A DNA stretch of 20,668 bases from Betaproteobacteria bacterium (GTDB lineage: Bacteria > Pseudomonadota > Gammaproteobacteria > Burkholderiales > Burkholderiaceae_E): assembly GCA_016868095.1 (NCBI GenBank), contig VGHV01000009.1, forward strand, positions 1-20,668, in the 5' to 3' direction. Positions within the stretch are counted from its first letter, which is position 1, and each line of letters begins with the position of its first letter. The translations under genes and the position numbers were made by a program. This document shows positions 1 to 8,137 of the stretch, in pieces. Under the pieces are notes generated by a model. It saw only the letters and a program-made list of their open reading frames with translations. It did not search any database and had not been told where the DNA came from.

Positions 1-951
1 GGGCACGGTGCAGACCGGGGCGTCTTGCCAACGGTCGCTGGTGCGCGGATTGAGAAAGAAGGCGCAGGACGACTCTACCTGGTTGTTGACATGCCGATCG
101 AAAAAGCTTGGCCTGTGGTTAAGCGTTTCTGGCAAAACAATGGGTTTTCATTCACGGTCGATCGAAGTGATATCGGAATCTTAGAGACAGAATGGGCTGA
201 GAATCGAGCGCGGATTCCGCAGGATTTCATCAGACGAACGATCGGTCGGGTGTTTGACGGACTTTACTCGTCGGGTGAGCGTGATAAATATCGTATCCGT
301 CTCGATGCGCGCGGTGGAAGCACTGAAATTGTCATTAGTCATCGAGGCATGCAAGAGGTTTTGGTCGATAGAGATAGCATTCGAACCCAGTGGCAACCAA
401 GACCAAGCGAGCCCGAACTGGAAATTGAGTTTTTGCGTCGTATGCTGCTTCAGTTTGGCGATACGGCAAGCCAGGCCGATGAAAAGATCACCGAGGCTGG
501 CGGAGCTCGGATCGGATCGGGTGCCACTCAAGCTGGACGCAGCGGTTCGGGTGCTGATACGGCACAGGCCCGCTTGAAGCGGGAACCCGAGGGTTCTTCG
601 CTCGAGCTCGCCATGAATTTTGATCGCGCTTGGCGCCAGGTCGGACTTGCGCTTGATCGTGGTGGATTTACGGTTGAGGATCGTGATCGCAGCCAGGGCT
701 TTTTTTATGTTCGCTATATCGATCCAGGGCTTGATCGCGAAGCGCCTCAGCGTGGTATTTTCTCCAGCCTCAAGTCAATATTTCAATCAGCTTCAGGTCA
801 AACCCCCAAGCAGTATCGTATGCAGGTCACCGCCAAAGACGCACTCGCAAAGGTCGATATTTTTGATGCGAAGGGCCAGCGTCTCAAAGGCGATGAGGAG
901 CGTCTAGTAGCAGAGAGTATGCTCAAATTGTTACAAGAACAATTGCGTTGA
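1..951 (+). CDS. bamC: Outer membrane assembly lipoprotein BamC, 5'-truncated by window edge
   Basis: The reading frame is open from base 1, so the gene enters from the left; the lipoprotein signal and unstructured N-terminal lasso are outside the window. BamC is an accessory lipoprotein of the BAM complex that inserts beta-barrel proteins into the outer membrane. What remains is its two helix-grip domains: one from about base 60 to 470 (motif WAENRARIPQDFIRR followed by a GLYSSGERD stretch, highly typical of betaproteobacterial BamC), then a Gly/Ser/Ala/Gln linker, then a second domain from about base 590 that repeats the pattern (FDRAWRQVGLALDRGGF). The first in-frame start-like codon is TTG at 25, but it is internal to the protein. 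The MBL hydrolase gene follows after 9 bases, so the two are probably cotranscribed. In Burkholderiales bamC normally follows dapA, which would lie just left of this window. Confidence 0.9.
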   Translation, partial: GHGADRGVLPTVAGARIEKEGAGRLYLVVDMPIEKAWPVVKRFWQNNGFSFTVDRSDIGILETEWAENRARIPQDFIRRTIGRVFDGLYSSGERDKYRIRLDARGGSTEIVISHRGMQEVLVDRDSIRTQWQPRPSEPELEIEFLRRMLLQFGDTASQADEKITEAGGARIGSGATQAGRSGSGADTAQARLKREPEGSSLELAMNFDRAWRQVGLALDRGGFTVEDRDRSQGFFYVRYIDPGLDREAPQRGIFSSLKSIFQSASGQTPKQYRMQVTAKDALAKVDIFDAKGQRLKGDEERLVAESMLKLLQEQLR

Positions 952-960
952 TGCCTCTTC

Positions 961-1779
961 ATGCGATTTTCGAGTCTGGGAAGCGGCAGCGCCGGTAATG
1001 CAACGCTGCTGCAGTGGGAGCACGAGGGTTTAAAGCACCATCTTTTGTTGGACTGCGGCTTTTCTGAGCGTGAGCTTGCATTTCGACTCGCTGAGCGAGG
1101 TCTATCAATCGAATCGCTCGATGCGATATTGATTACCCATGAGCACGGCGACCATTTGGGTAAGGCTCCTCAAATCGCAGCCCGTCATGGCCTTGCGCTT
1201 TGGACCACACTCGGAACCATTCGCTCGGTCTTGATCGGTGGGACCGATCGTACGAAAAGCTTGAACCATCATCGTTTGCAGCCTGGGGAGTGTTATGAAT
1301 TATATGGTCTCCAGATTGAAGCTGTCGCAGTTCCTCACGATGCAAATGAGCCGGTACAGTTCATTTTCAGTCATCATCCAGAAGGTGATTGTCCGTCGAC
1401 TCGCCTTGGTGTGCTCACCGATCTTGGTCATGTAAGCGCTCATGTCCTTCAGCGTTATCGGGATTTAGACGCCTTAGTCGTTGAGAGCAACCACGATGTA
1501 CACATGCTGGAGGCCTCTTCGTATCCAACTTCGTTGAAGCGTCGCGTTGGGGGAGATTGGGGTCATTTATCCAATGACCAGTGCGCAGCCTTTCTAAGGG
1601 CAATTGAGGCCGATGCGATCCCATGTGTGATAGCCGCGCATCTGAGCCAGCAAAATAATCATCCAGACCGCGTGAGATCGTTGATGCATCAAGCCCTTGG
1701 CAGCAGTTTTGCCCAGCGCCTCGTCATCGCGGACCAGTCCTCAGGATTTGACTGGCAAACCGTCATAAAACGATCATAA
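961..1779 (+). CDS. MBL-fold metallo-hydrolase (YycJ/WalJ-like)
   Basis: A 272-residue metallo-beta-lactamase-fold protein. It opens with FSSLGSGSAGNATLL, typical of the YycJ/WalJ and PhnP-like branch, and has the zinc motif THEHGDH at about residues 59-65. Further candidate ligands are His126 (AVPHDANE), Asp154 (LTDLGH) and a C-terminal AAHLSQ motif with His222. Family members are cytoplasmic hydrolases; YycJ-type proteins have been linked to 5'-exonuclease activity in DNA repair, but the substrate here cannot be read from sequence. The ATG lies 9 bases after the bamC stop with no good Shine-Dalgarno, which suggests translational coupling in a bamC operon. A strong terminator hairpin follows 33 bases after the stop. 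The family assignment is firm, the function is not. Confidence 0.88.
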   Translation: MRFSSLGSGSAGNATLLQWEHEGLKHHLLLDCGFSERELAFRLAERGLSIESLDAILITHEHGDHLGKAPQIAARHGLALWTTLGTIRSVLIGGTDRTKSLNHHRLQPGECYELYGLQIEAVAVPHDANEPVQFIFSHHPEGDCPSTRLGVLTDLGHVSAHVLQRYRDLDALVVESNHDVHMLEASSYPTSLKRRVGGDWGHLSNDQCAAFLRAIEADAIPCVIAAHLSQQNNHPDRVRSLMHQALGSSFAQRLVIADQSSGFDWQTVIKRS

Positions 1780-1812
1780 AAAACCTAATACGAATCCAAA
1801 CGTTTGTAGAAA

Positions 1813-1837
1813 AAAAGCCGGCGGAATGCCGGCTTTT
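1813..1837. terminator. Bidirectional intrinsic terminator
   Basis: A perfect 10-bp inverted repeat, AAAAGCCGGC (1813-1822) and GCCGGCTTTT (1828-1837), encloses a 5-base GGAAT loop. The GC core is flanked by an A-run on the left and a T-run on the right, so it works as an intrinsic terminator in both directions. It sits between the convergent MBL hydrolase gene and the small lipoprotein gene and can end both transcripts. Confidence 0.92.
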
Positions 1838-1888
1838 CCTTCGTCGCCTGGTTGACCCAAGCGACTAAGCTGGAGCAAAACCTCGCGA

Positions 1889-2107
1889 TTACTTCTTGGC
1901 GGGTTCGGCAGGTGCAGCAGCAGGAGCGGCAGCATCTTTGTTTTCAGGAGCAGGTGCAGCTGCGTCCTTGTTCTCAGGGGCAGGCGCTGCGGGTGCAGCA
2001 GCAGGTGCCTCAGCCTTAGGAGCTTCAGCAGGCTTGGCCTCTTCCTTCTTTTGGCAGCCAGCTAATGCAAGAGCGAAAAGCGATGCGATTAAAAGCGACT
2101 TCTTCAT
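1889..2107 (-). CDS. Small Ala/Pro-rich lipoprotein
   Basis: A 72-residue protein with a classical lipoprotein signal: MKKS, a hydrophobic core, then the lipobox LALAGC with Cys18 as the lipidated residue. Lysine at +3 and +4 after the Cys, with no Asp at +2, predicts sorting to the outer membrane. The mature part is low complexity, made almost only of Ala, Pro, Glu, Lys, Asp and Asn, with an exact tandem 10-residue repeat (APAPENKDAA, residues 41-50 and 51-60). A good Shine-Dalgarno (AAAGGA) lies about 7 bases before the ATG, and a consensus -10 box sits about 120 bases upstream. The gene ends at the bidirectional terminator, so it is a self-contained unit. Similar short AP-rich lipoproteins are common in Burkholderiales with no assigned role; a surface spacer or periplasmic linker is a guess. 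Confidence 0.85.
   Translation of the reverse strand: MKKSLLIASLFALALAGCQKKEEAKPAEAPKAEAPAAAPAAPAPENKDAAAPAPENKDAAAPAAAPAEPAKK
1928..1987 (-). repeat. Tandem 30-bp coding repeat in the lipoprotein gene
   Basis: Two adjacent 30-base units (1958-1987 and 1928-1957, read on the minus strand) encode the identical peptide APAPENKDAA. They differ at 7 of 30 bases, and every difference falls in a third codon position. The protein repeat is therefore kept while the DNA has drifted. Confidence 0.85.
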
Positions 2108-2228
2108 GTGTTTTCCTTTCGTTACGGCAAATAAATCGATATGAAAACTGTCCGAGGATTGGTGACAGTTTGCCTCGAACTAAAGCTGATAGTGCAAAGC
2201 TCTATCAATCGAGCGCAGGCAAGACCCT

Positions 2229-2234
2229 ATTATA
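2229..2234 (-). promoter_or_regulatory. -10 box of the small lipoprotein gene
   Basis: A perfect TATAAT on the minus strand sits just downstream of the cupin stop codon. No good -35 is visible at 17 bases; the nearest resemblance, TTGGAG at 2255-2260, is 20 bases away. A start site near 2222 would give a leader of about 115 nt before the lipoprotein ATG at 2107. Confidence 0.55.
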
Positions 2235-2238
2235 GCCT

Positions 2239-3513
2239 TTAGGAATGCTTCTCACTCCAAAAGCGTATCGAACCTTGCTGGTAGCAGCCAAATAAGCTGT
2301 CAAATAGTGGCTGAAATTCAACAGTTTTCTTGCATTCCCTTGCATCTTGCCGTTTGGTGACAGGATCAAAGTGCTTTGTAGGGGCATTTGACAAGGCGTT
2401 CGTCATCTTTTCTGGTAACGATTTTTTCAATTGATTTGCATGGATATAACGCTGGTCGGCAAGCTGCCTGAGTAAGGGGCAGGGCCGAGCGAGGATTTCG
2501 CCGTTGAGCCAAACAGACTTGTTATCGTAAACCATGCGACTTGCAGGGTGAAGTGCAAGCCCATGTGTCAAAGCCTTTTTGAGCCACTGCAGTCTGCTTA
2601 GCGACTTAGCGGGGCTATCAAACCAGGCGTTGGCAGCAGGTTCGCTGAGAAAACGCCCCAAGGCTTGCTCAACAAGTTGCTGCTCACTCCGAAATGACAT
2701 CGCCCATTGCTTGAGTTGTTCGGCGAGCGCCACAGGGATACGCCCAGCTCGTTTTGTCTTCGCTTGGCGCATGTCCTGATAGCGCGGATTAGCGCCTGCG
2801 ACCGATTCGGCGGCCTCGAGTAGAAAGTACTGCAAGAACTCTTGGCGAGACGGTGCACGAAAGCCAACCGACCAGGTGCTGCATGGGCTAAGTGCAACGC
2901 CTTCATGAGCCCAGCGGGGTGGCAAATATAAGCAATCGCCTGGTTCTAAAACAGCCTCAAATTGCGGTTCAAAATGCTCTAATAATTTCAGCGGTTTATT
3001 TGCCTGGAAATGATGATCACTTTGATAACCCCAGCGCCACTGACGTTGGCCATGTCCCTGCACCAGAAAGACATCGTACTCATCAAGGTGCGCGCCAACG
3101 CCGCCACCTGCAGTGGCAACACTGATCATGACGTCATCGATTCTTGCATGGGGCAAAAAACCAAATGCCAGACGCAATGCATAGGCCTGATCAAGACTTC
3201 GATCCATTCCTTGGAGCAATATCGTCCATTGTTTTGTGCGCAGGCTAGGAAGTGCGTCGAAAGGCCCCTCTTGCATCGACCAGTCCTGGTTTCGAACCCG
3301 GATCAGACGACTCGAGATGTCGTCTTGCTGTGCAAACGACAGCAAGGTTTCGAGCCCGGTGTCAACCGATCCAGGATCGACAAAGCGTCGCAAGAGTAGG
3401 GGCTTTTGTTGCCAGAACTGTGCGAGGAACTCGGCTACACTGATCGAGCCGAAATTGAGTCCGCCGACGTTATTTTTTGTTCGCCGATAGGTTACTTTTT
3501 TTGTTGATGTCAT
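2239..3513 (-). CDS. roxA: JmjC/cupin 2-oxoglutarate oxygenase, RoxA-type ribosomal oxygenase
   Basis: A 424-residue JmjC-like cupin. The closest recognisable family is RoxA/YcfD, the Fe(II)- and 2-oxoglutarate-dependent oxygenase that hydroxylates an arginine of ribosomal protein L16. The iron triad is visible: HLDEYDVF gives His142 and Asp144, and LPPRWAHEG gives His203. The N-terminal region carries the family phrase FLAQFWQQKPLLLRR, and the C-terminal half has LLRQLADQR, matching the dimerisation and winged-helix part of YcfD. I start at the ATG at 3513 (MTSTKK). An upstream in-frame start at 3585 would add 24 residues that look unlike the family and would nearly abut the divergent FKBP gene. 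Length is somewhat above E. coli YcfD (about 373). The L16 target is inferred from family; other cupin oxygenases cannot be excluded. Confidence 0.82.
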   Translation of the reverse strand: MTSTKKVTYRRTKNNVGGLNFGSISVAEFLAQFWQQKPLLLRRFVDPGSVDTGLETLLSFAQQDDISSRLIRVRNQDWSMQEGPFDALPSLRTKQWTILLQGMDRSLDQAYALRLAFGFLPHARIDDVMISVATAGGGVGAHLDEYDVFLVQGHGQRQWRWGYQSDHHFQANKPLKLLEHFEPQFEAVLEPGDCLYLPPRWAHEGVALSPCSTWSVGFRAPSRQEFLQYFLLEAAESVAGANPRYQDMRQAKTKRAGRIPVALAEQLKQWAMSFRSEQQLVEQALGRFLSEPAANAWFDSPAKSLSRLQWLKKALTHGLALHPASRMVYDNKSVWLNGEILARPCPLLRQLADQRYIHANQLKKSLPEKMTNALSNAPTKHFDPVTKRQDARECKKTVEFQPLFDSLFGCYQQGSIRFWSEKHS

Positions 3514-3591
3514 TGGCTTAGCATGAGAAAGCAATCGGCTCTTTTGAGTCAAGGTGTGCAAGCAGAGATAGCCCAAGCATAACAAGTCTAT

Positions 3592-3610
3592 TTGTCTTCA
3601 GACAAGGAGG
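3592..3610 (+). promoter_or_regulatory. Hairpin abutting a perfect Shine-Dalgarno before slyD
   Basis: TTGTCT (3592-3597) and AGACAA (3600-3605) form a short inverted repeat whose 3' arm includes the first two bases of the ideal Shine-Dalgarno AAGGAGG (3604-3610). The Shine-Dalgarno lies 4 bases before the TTG start at 3615, which helps to fix that unusual start. The hairpin could modulate ribosome access, but it is short and may be incidental. Confidence 0.45.
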
Positions 3611-3614
3611 TCGA

Positions 3615-4091
3615 TTGAGCGAAGAGAAGAGCGTTGCTTACGGACAATGGGTAAGCTTAAAATATCGAATATATGACAGTCTTGCTGAGCCCATCGAGCC
3701 CGAGGCCCGAAGTTTGGTTTATTTGCATGGGGTACAAAGCGATCTATTTCCAAAGATCGAGCAAGCGATTGAGGGGCTCGGTCCATTAGCGAAACTGTCC
3801 CTTTATCTCGAGCCAAACGACAGTTTTGGGGACTACGACGAGCAATTGATTCATTTGGTGGCCCGTGAATTATTGCCTTCAGCGATCGAAGCCGGTATGA
3901 GCTTTGAGGGGATCCCGGGTCAGACAAATGATGGCATCCTCTACACAGTTACAGATTTTACCGACGAGGTTGCCGTGCTCGATGGCAATCATCCGCTTGC
4001 CGGAATGGGATTGCGCTTTGACATTGAGGTTCTCGATATTTGGCCGGCGACCACCGACGAAATCGAAGCATGTGATTCCGATCAGTCCTAA
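3615..4091 (+). CDS. slyD: SlyD-type FKBP peptidyl-prolyl cis-trans isomerase
   Basis: A 158-residue cytoplasmic FKBP-type peptidyl-prolyl isomerase and chaperone of the SlyD/FkpB class. The interrupted FKBP fold is recognisable: VSLKYRIYD at the N-terminus, LEPNDSFGDYDEQLI (the conserved P-D/N-x-FG-x-YD element), and the insert-in-flap signature VLDGNHPLAGMGLRF near residue 125, followed by FDIEVLDI. The metal-binding His/Cys-rich tail of E. coli SlyD is absent, as in many shorter homologues. Translation starts at TTG (3615), supported by AAGGAGG just upstream; no ATG is near. The gene is divergent from the cupin oxygenase and convergent with mutS, so it is probably monocistronic. The symbol is by family resemblance; fkpB-like is the alternative. 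Confidence 0.88.
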   Translation: MSEEKSVAYGQWVSLKYRIYDSLAEPIEPEARSLVYLHGVQSDLFPKIEQAIEGLGPLAKLSLYLEPNDSFGDYDEQLIHLVARELLPSAIEAGMSFEGIPGQTNDGILYTVTDFTDEVAVLDGNHPLAGMGLRFDIEVLDIWPATTDEIEACDSDQS

Positions 4092-4138
4092 ACCTCGTCT
4101 TCGCTTTTGCGCTTCTTAGTCCACCGATGTGCGTTTTC

Positions 4139-6730
4139 CTAGTCCTCGCACATGCGCTTTAACTCATAAAGCCAAGCTTGCGCTTGTTTTGGAGTAATCT
4201 CATCGGGATTAATGCCCGCTAACACATCGCGGAGCGGTGCCTCGGGCGGTGAGGTTTCAACGATTTGAGGGGCACTAAAAAGATCGGGTTGCGTCAAACG
4301 GTCGCGCGAGCTTTGCTCAAGGCTGTCGAGTAATTGGGCAGCTTTACGAGTCACTGCTGAGGGCAGTCCTGCCAAGCGCGCGACTTGAATGCCGTAGCTT
4401 CGGCTTGCCGGGCCTTCTCGGACTTGATGCAAAAATCGTATCCCGGTTCGCCCTTCGGCAGCACTGAGGTGCAAATTGATAACAGCCGCCAAGTGTTGGG
4501 ACAGTGCTGTTAGCTCGAAGTAATGGGTTGCAAAAAGGCATAGGCTGCGGTTGCCTTGTGCAAGTTGTTCGGCAATCGCCTGGGCGAGCGCCAGTCCGTC
4601 GTAGGTGGAAGTGCCTCGTCCTATTTCGTCCATGAGCACCAGAGACTTCTCGCTTGCATGATGCAAGATGGCTGCAGCTTCTGTCATCTCAACCATAAAG
4701 GTTGAGCGGCCACCAGCGAGATCGTCAGATGCACCCATTCTGGTGAAGATACGATCAAAGACACCTAAGGTGCATGAGCGAGCAGGCACAAAAAATCCAC
4801 AATGCGCCATGAGGACGATCAAGGCGATTTGCCGCATGTATGTCGACTTTCCACCCATGTTGGGGCCCGTAATGATCGCCATGCGCTGTTGTTCATGCAT
4901 ATCGCAGTCGTTGGCGATAAAGCCCTCGACCAGGGTTTCGAGCACAGGATGGCGACCTTGCTCAATGCGAAGTAGCTGTCCATCGCTCAATGAAGGCTGA
5001 CACCACTGTGAGGCAACTGAAATCGATGCGATCGACTGAGCAAGGTCAATGCGAGCAATGGCCTGGCCGGCTGCCTGAAGTGCAGGCACATGGCTCAACA
5101 ACCCGCTCACCAGAGCTTCGTAAAGTTTGCGTTCGCGAACTAGCGCGCGCTCTTTTGCAGAAAGCGCTTTGTCTTCAAAGGCTTTGAGCTCGGGGGTAAT
5201 GAATCGCTCTGCATTTTTTAGCGTCTGGCGACGACGATAATCATCGGGTACACGCGTCAGTTGCCCCTGGCTCACTTCGATATAAAAACCGTGGACACTG
5301 TTATAGGCAACCTTTAAATTGGCGATACCGCTGCGTTCACGCTCGCGGACTTCAAAGCTTGCCAGGAAGTCATCACATCCACGATCAAGACTTCTTAATT
5401 CATCGAGTTCTTCGTCAAAGCCGTCACGGATCACTCCACCATCGCGCAGCTGGCTCGCAGGTTCATCGAGCAGTTGTTGCTCAAGGCACGTCAAAAGTCT
5501 TGGCTCGAGATCGAGTGCGGCAAGTTCGGCTTGAAGAGCCTGGGGAAGCCTACTCATTAGCGCCGGCAAAATCTTGATCGCAGCCCGTAGCGCCGCAAGC
5601 TCACGAGGCCTGACCGATCCGAGTGCAATTCTTGTAGCAAGACGCTCAAAATCGACCATGGCGTCGAGTTGGCCCAGCATCGAGTCGTCTAAACAAGGCA
5701 AGAGCGCAAGAATTTGCTGCTGTCGCTTTAAGATCTCCTGCCAATCGCGTACCGGATGCAGTAAACGGTGACGCAAGAGGCGAGACCCCGCAGCGGTTCG
5801 GCATTGATCAAGTCGTGCCAAAAGGGTGTGGCTTGTGCCGCCGTGTAGACCTTCGACCAGCTCAAGATTTCGACACGCGACCTGATCGAGCGTGAGATAG
5901 GCGTCGCTGCGCCACCGACGAATCGACTGCACATGTGGCATCGCTGCGTCTTCGCTCAATCCGCTATTTTTTGCAGCATATTCGATTAGTGCACATGCAG
6001 CGCTTTGCAGCGCAGGCTCATCGCCGATCTCAAAGCCCTTCATTGAAGCCACGCCCAGCCGTTCGCTAAGCTTTCTCAAGGCGCGTTCAGGCTCAAACTG
6101 CCAATCGGCTAAGGGCTTCACGACCATCGTATCGCCCAGTGAAGCAGGCAGTCCGCCTACCACAGCCTCGGGGACCAAGACCTCAACACATTGCATGGTT
6201 TGCAAAAAGTCGCTCAATCCGTTCCAGTCGACTTCTGCGACGAGACATTCACCCGATGCCAGTGACATCCACGCAAGCGCCGCTTGTTGTCGGCGATCGG
6301 CTCGGGTAATCGCAGCCAGACACCGCTCCTCGCGATCGGGCAGAAGGCTTGCATCGGTGAGTGTTCCCGGTGTGACGACACGAAGGACTTGACGTTCGAC
6401 GGGACCTTTGCTGGTAGCTGGGTCGCCGATTTGCTCGCAAATGGCAACTGATTCTCCGGCTTTGACTAGTCGCGCTAAATAGGGCTCAAGGGCATGCACT
6501 GGGACGCCTGCCATACGTATCGGCTTTTGGTTTGACTGACCCCGAGTGGTTAGGGTAATGCCTAAAAGCTTGGCTCCGCGCTCGGCATCGTCGCCAAAAA
6601 GCTCGTAGAAGTCGCCCATGCGATAAAAAAGAAGAGCGTTCGCATAATTAGACTTGATGCGCAAATACTGCTGCATCATTGGCGTATGGCCAGCAAAGCT
6701 TGTGGCTTGTTCTTCCTTAGTCGTCTTCAT
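4139..6730 (-). CDS. mutS: DNA mismatch repair protein MutS
   Basis: A full-length 863-residue MutS, which recognises base mismatches and small loops and recruits MutL. The mismatch-reading Phe-X-Glu is present at F41-Y42-E43 within [15 protein letters not shown]. The ATPase domain has Walker [10 protein letters not shown] at about residues 622-630, Walker [17 protein letters not shown], and the downstream [10 protein letters not shown] motif. The C-terminal helical tail ends in [14 protein letters not shown], the usual dimer/tetramer region. Length matches E. coli MutS (853). The ATG at 6730 is the only sensible start, close to the canonical N-terminus. The stop is 47 bases from that of the convergent FKBP gene. 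Upstream it is divergent from the acyl-CoA dehydrogenase genes, with a shared control region that carries an inverted repeat. Confidence 0.98.
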   Translation of the reverse strand: MKTTKEEQATSFAGHTPMMQQYLRIKSNYANALLFYRMGDFYELFGDDAERGAKLLGITLTTRGQSNQKPIRMAGVPVHALEPYLARLVKAGESVAICEQIGDPATSKGPVERQVLRVVTPGTLTDASLLPDREERCLAAITRADRRQQAALAWMSLASGECLVAEVDWNGLSDFLQTMQCVEVLVPEAVVGGLPASLGDTMVVKPLADWQFEPERALRKLSERLGVASMKGFEIGDEPALQSAACALIEYAAKNSGLSEDAAMPHVQSIRRWRSDAYLTLDQVACRNLELVEGLHGGTSHTLLARLDQCRTAAGSRLLRHRLLHPVRDWQEILKRQQQILALLPCLDDSMLGQLDAMVDFERLATRIALGSVRPRELAALRAAIKILPALMSRLPQALQAELAALDLEPRLLTCLEQQLLDEPASQLRDGGVIRDGFDEELDELRSLDRGCDDFLASFEVRERERSGIANLKVAYNSVHGFYIEVSQGQLTRVPDDYRRRQTLKNAERFITPELKAFEDKALSAKERALVRERKLYEALVSGLLSHVPALQAAGQAIARIDLAQSIASISVASQWCQPSLSDGQLLRIEQGRHPVLETLVEGFIANDCDMHEQQRMAIITGPNMGGKSTYMRQIALIVLMAHCGFFVPARSCTLGVFDRIFTRMGASDDLAGGRSTFMVEMTEAAAILHHASEKSLVLMDEIGRGTSTYDGLALAQAIAEQLAQGNRSLCLFATHYFELTALSQHLAAVINLHLSAAEGRTGIRFLHQVREGPASRSYGIQVARLAGLPSAVTRKAAQLLDSLEQSSRDRLTQPDLFSAPQIVETSPPEAPLRDVLAGINPDEITPKQAQAWLYELKRMCED

Positions 6731-6791
6731 ACGATTGGTTCGTTATCGAGTTTCGAAGTACCACTCGACTTGCAGCAAGCGCGACTTCATT

Positions 6792-6848
6792 AGGATGACC
6801 TCATGCGATATAGCTGAGAGTTTAACGCCCAAGCGATCGAGTCATCCT
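6792..6848. promoter_or_regulatory. Inverted repeat in the mutS / acyl-CoA dehydrogenase divergent region
   Basis: An exact 8-bp inverted repeat, AGGATGAC (6792-6799) and GTCATCCT (6841-6848), is separated by 41 bases in the roughly 235-base region between the divergent mutS and dehydrogenase starts. It could be a two-half-site operator or a long-range stem. No convincing -35/-10 pair was found here. The arms are short enough to be chance. Confidence 0.3.
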
Positions 6849-6965
6849 GGGGACATGCACTGCTGCTGTCTGAACTGGTGCGGACTTTGAAACGCCATCG
6901 CTGGACAATTGATCGTCGAGCCAGGACACTTGATGACCTATCTTGCCGCTTATAAGGCCCTGCCG

Positions 6966-8126
6966 ATGTCTGGAACCTCGTTTTCATTTGAGCCCGTGCA
7001 ATTGCCGGCTCAGGCTGCTGCCTTGCGCGAAGAAGTGCGCCGATTTGTTGCAGACCATGTTCAGGCTGGTGCTTTCGACCCACGTCTAAATGCCTGGGGT
7101 ACCAGGCACCCAGCCTTTTCAAAGGCCTGCGGCGAGAAGGGCTACATCGGCATGTGTTGGCCCAAACGATATGGGGGACATGAAAGGTCGGCGCTTGAAC
7201 GCTTTGTGGTGATTGAAGAACTACTGGCCGCCGGTGCGCCCGTGGGCTGTCATTGGGTTGCCGATCGCCAAAGCGGTATGCAAATTCTGCGACACGGTAC
7301 TGAGCAAGCCAAATCCTTGATCATTCCGAAGATTGTAAAGGGCGAGTGTTATTTCAGCATCGGTATGAGTGAGCCCGATTCGGGTTCGGACTTGGCCGCG
7401 GTACGAAGCCGAGCGCAACGTGTTGATGGGGGCTGGGAAATCACCGGATCAAAGGTTTGGACAAGTGCAGCCCATATGGCTCACTACCTCATCTTGCTGG
7501 CAAGAACCGAAGCACTTGAGCATGATCGACATGCGGGACTTACTCAGTTCATTATCGATACTTCAAAGCCAGGCTTTAGCACAAGACCGATCTATAATTT
7601 ATACGGAGGTCATGATTTTAATGAAGTGATTCTTCAAGACTATTTCGTCCCAGACGCTATGCTTCTTGGCGAGGTAGGTCAGGGCTGGCGTTTAGTCACC
7701 GGCGAGCTTGCCTTTGAGCGATCCGGTCCCGATCGCTTTATGAGTACTTTTCAGCTCCTGCTCGACTCGATTCGTCAGTTATCGAAAATAGATCATGCCG
7801 ATCGCCATAGTCTTCAGGAATTGGGCCGATTGATTGTCCACCTCGCGAGCCTGAGACGCATGTCAAGCTCAATAGCGGGAAAGCTTGAGCGCGGGGATAA
7901 TCCCGCTATCGAAGCAGCCTTGGTCAAAGACTTGGGCACAGCCTTCGAACGCGAAGTGCCCGAGGTGTTCAGGCGGCTATTTGGTACCGAGCCATCGATG
8001 GGGCCAAGTGCAGCCTATGATGAGAATTTAGGTATGACGATTTTGCGCTCGCCATCATTCACCTTGCGTGGCGGAACACGAGAAATATTGCGCGGGATGA
8101 TTGCTCGTGGCCTTGGCTTGCGTTAA
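6966..8126 (+). CDS. Acyl-CoA dehydrogenase (larger member of a gene pair)
   Basis: A 386-residue FAD-dependent acyl-CoA dehydrogenase. The FAD/substrate motif GMSEPDSGSDLAAV and the following WTSAAHMAHY are typical. The C-terminal signature is LRGGTREILRGMIARGLG. Medium-chain enzymes have catalytic Glu in YEGT here, but this protein has RGGT, so that Glu is missing. A candidate base is Glu251 in ELAFERSG, close to the isovaleryl-CoA dehydrogenase position. I choose the ATG at 6966 (MSGTSFSFEPVQLP), which begins like related proteins and has AAGG 8 bases upstream. An ATG at 6933 with AGGA 6 bases upstream is a real alternative, adding 11 residues. The second dehydrogenase follows after 11 bases with its Shine-Dalgarno overlapping this stop codon, so the two are cotranscribed and may form a heteromeric enzyme. 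Substrate unknown. Confidence 0.9.
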   Translation: MSGTSFSFEPVQLPAQAAALREEVRRFVADHVQAGAFDPRLNAWGTRHPAFSKACGEKGYIGMCWPKRYGGHERSALERFVVIEELLAAGAPVGCHWVADRQSGMQILRHGTEQAKSLIIPKIVKGECYFSIGMSEPDSGSDLAAVRSRAQRVDGGWEITGSKVWTSAAHMAHYLILLARTEALEHDRHAGLTQFIIDTSKPGFSTRPIYNLYGGHDFNEVILQDYFVPDAMLLGEVGQGWRLVTGELAFERSGPDRFMSTFQLLLDSIRQLSKIDHADRHSLQELGRLIVHLASLRRMSSSIAGKLERGDNPAIEAALVKDLGTAFEREVPEVFRRLFGTEPSMGPSAAYDENLGMTILRSPSFTLRGGTREILRGMIARGLGLR

Positions 8127-8137
8127 GGAGGCTCCTC

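Noticed and set aside
1896..2144. Plus-strand Ala/Gly-rich frame of 82 codons opposite the lipoprotein
   Set aside because: It is the antisense of the low-complexity GC-rich lipoprotein gene, has no ribosome site, and the minus strand carries a lipobox, Shine-Dalgarno and promoter.
3010..3399. Plus-strand 129-codon frame inside the cupin gene
   Set aside because: It lies wholly opposite the cupin oxygenase with its intact iron triad, and its translation shows no recognisable motif.
3514..3614. Promoter for the cupin gene (TTGTCT, 18 bases, TATGCT on the minus strand)
   Set aside because: Each hexamer matches only 4 of 6 consensus bases and the -35 coincides with the hairpin; not strong enough to list as a feature.
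4092..4138. Terminator between convergent slyD and mutS
   Set aside because: The gap contains only a 3-bp CGC/GCG stem and no usable GC-rich hairpin with a T-run.
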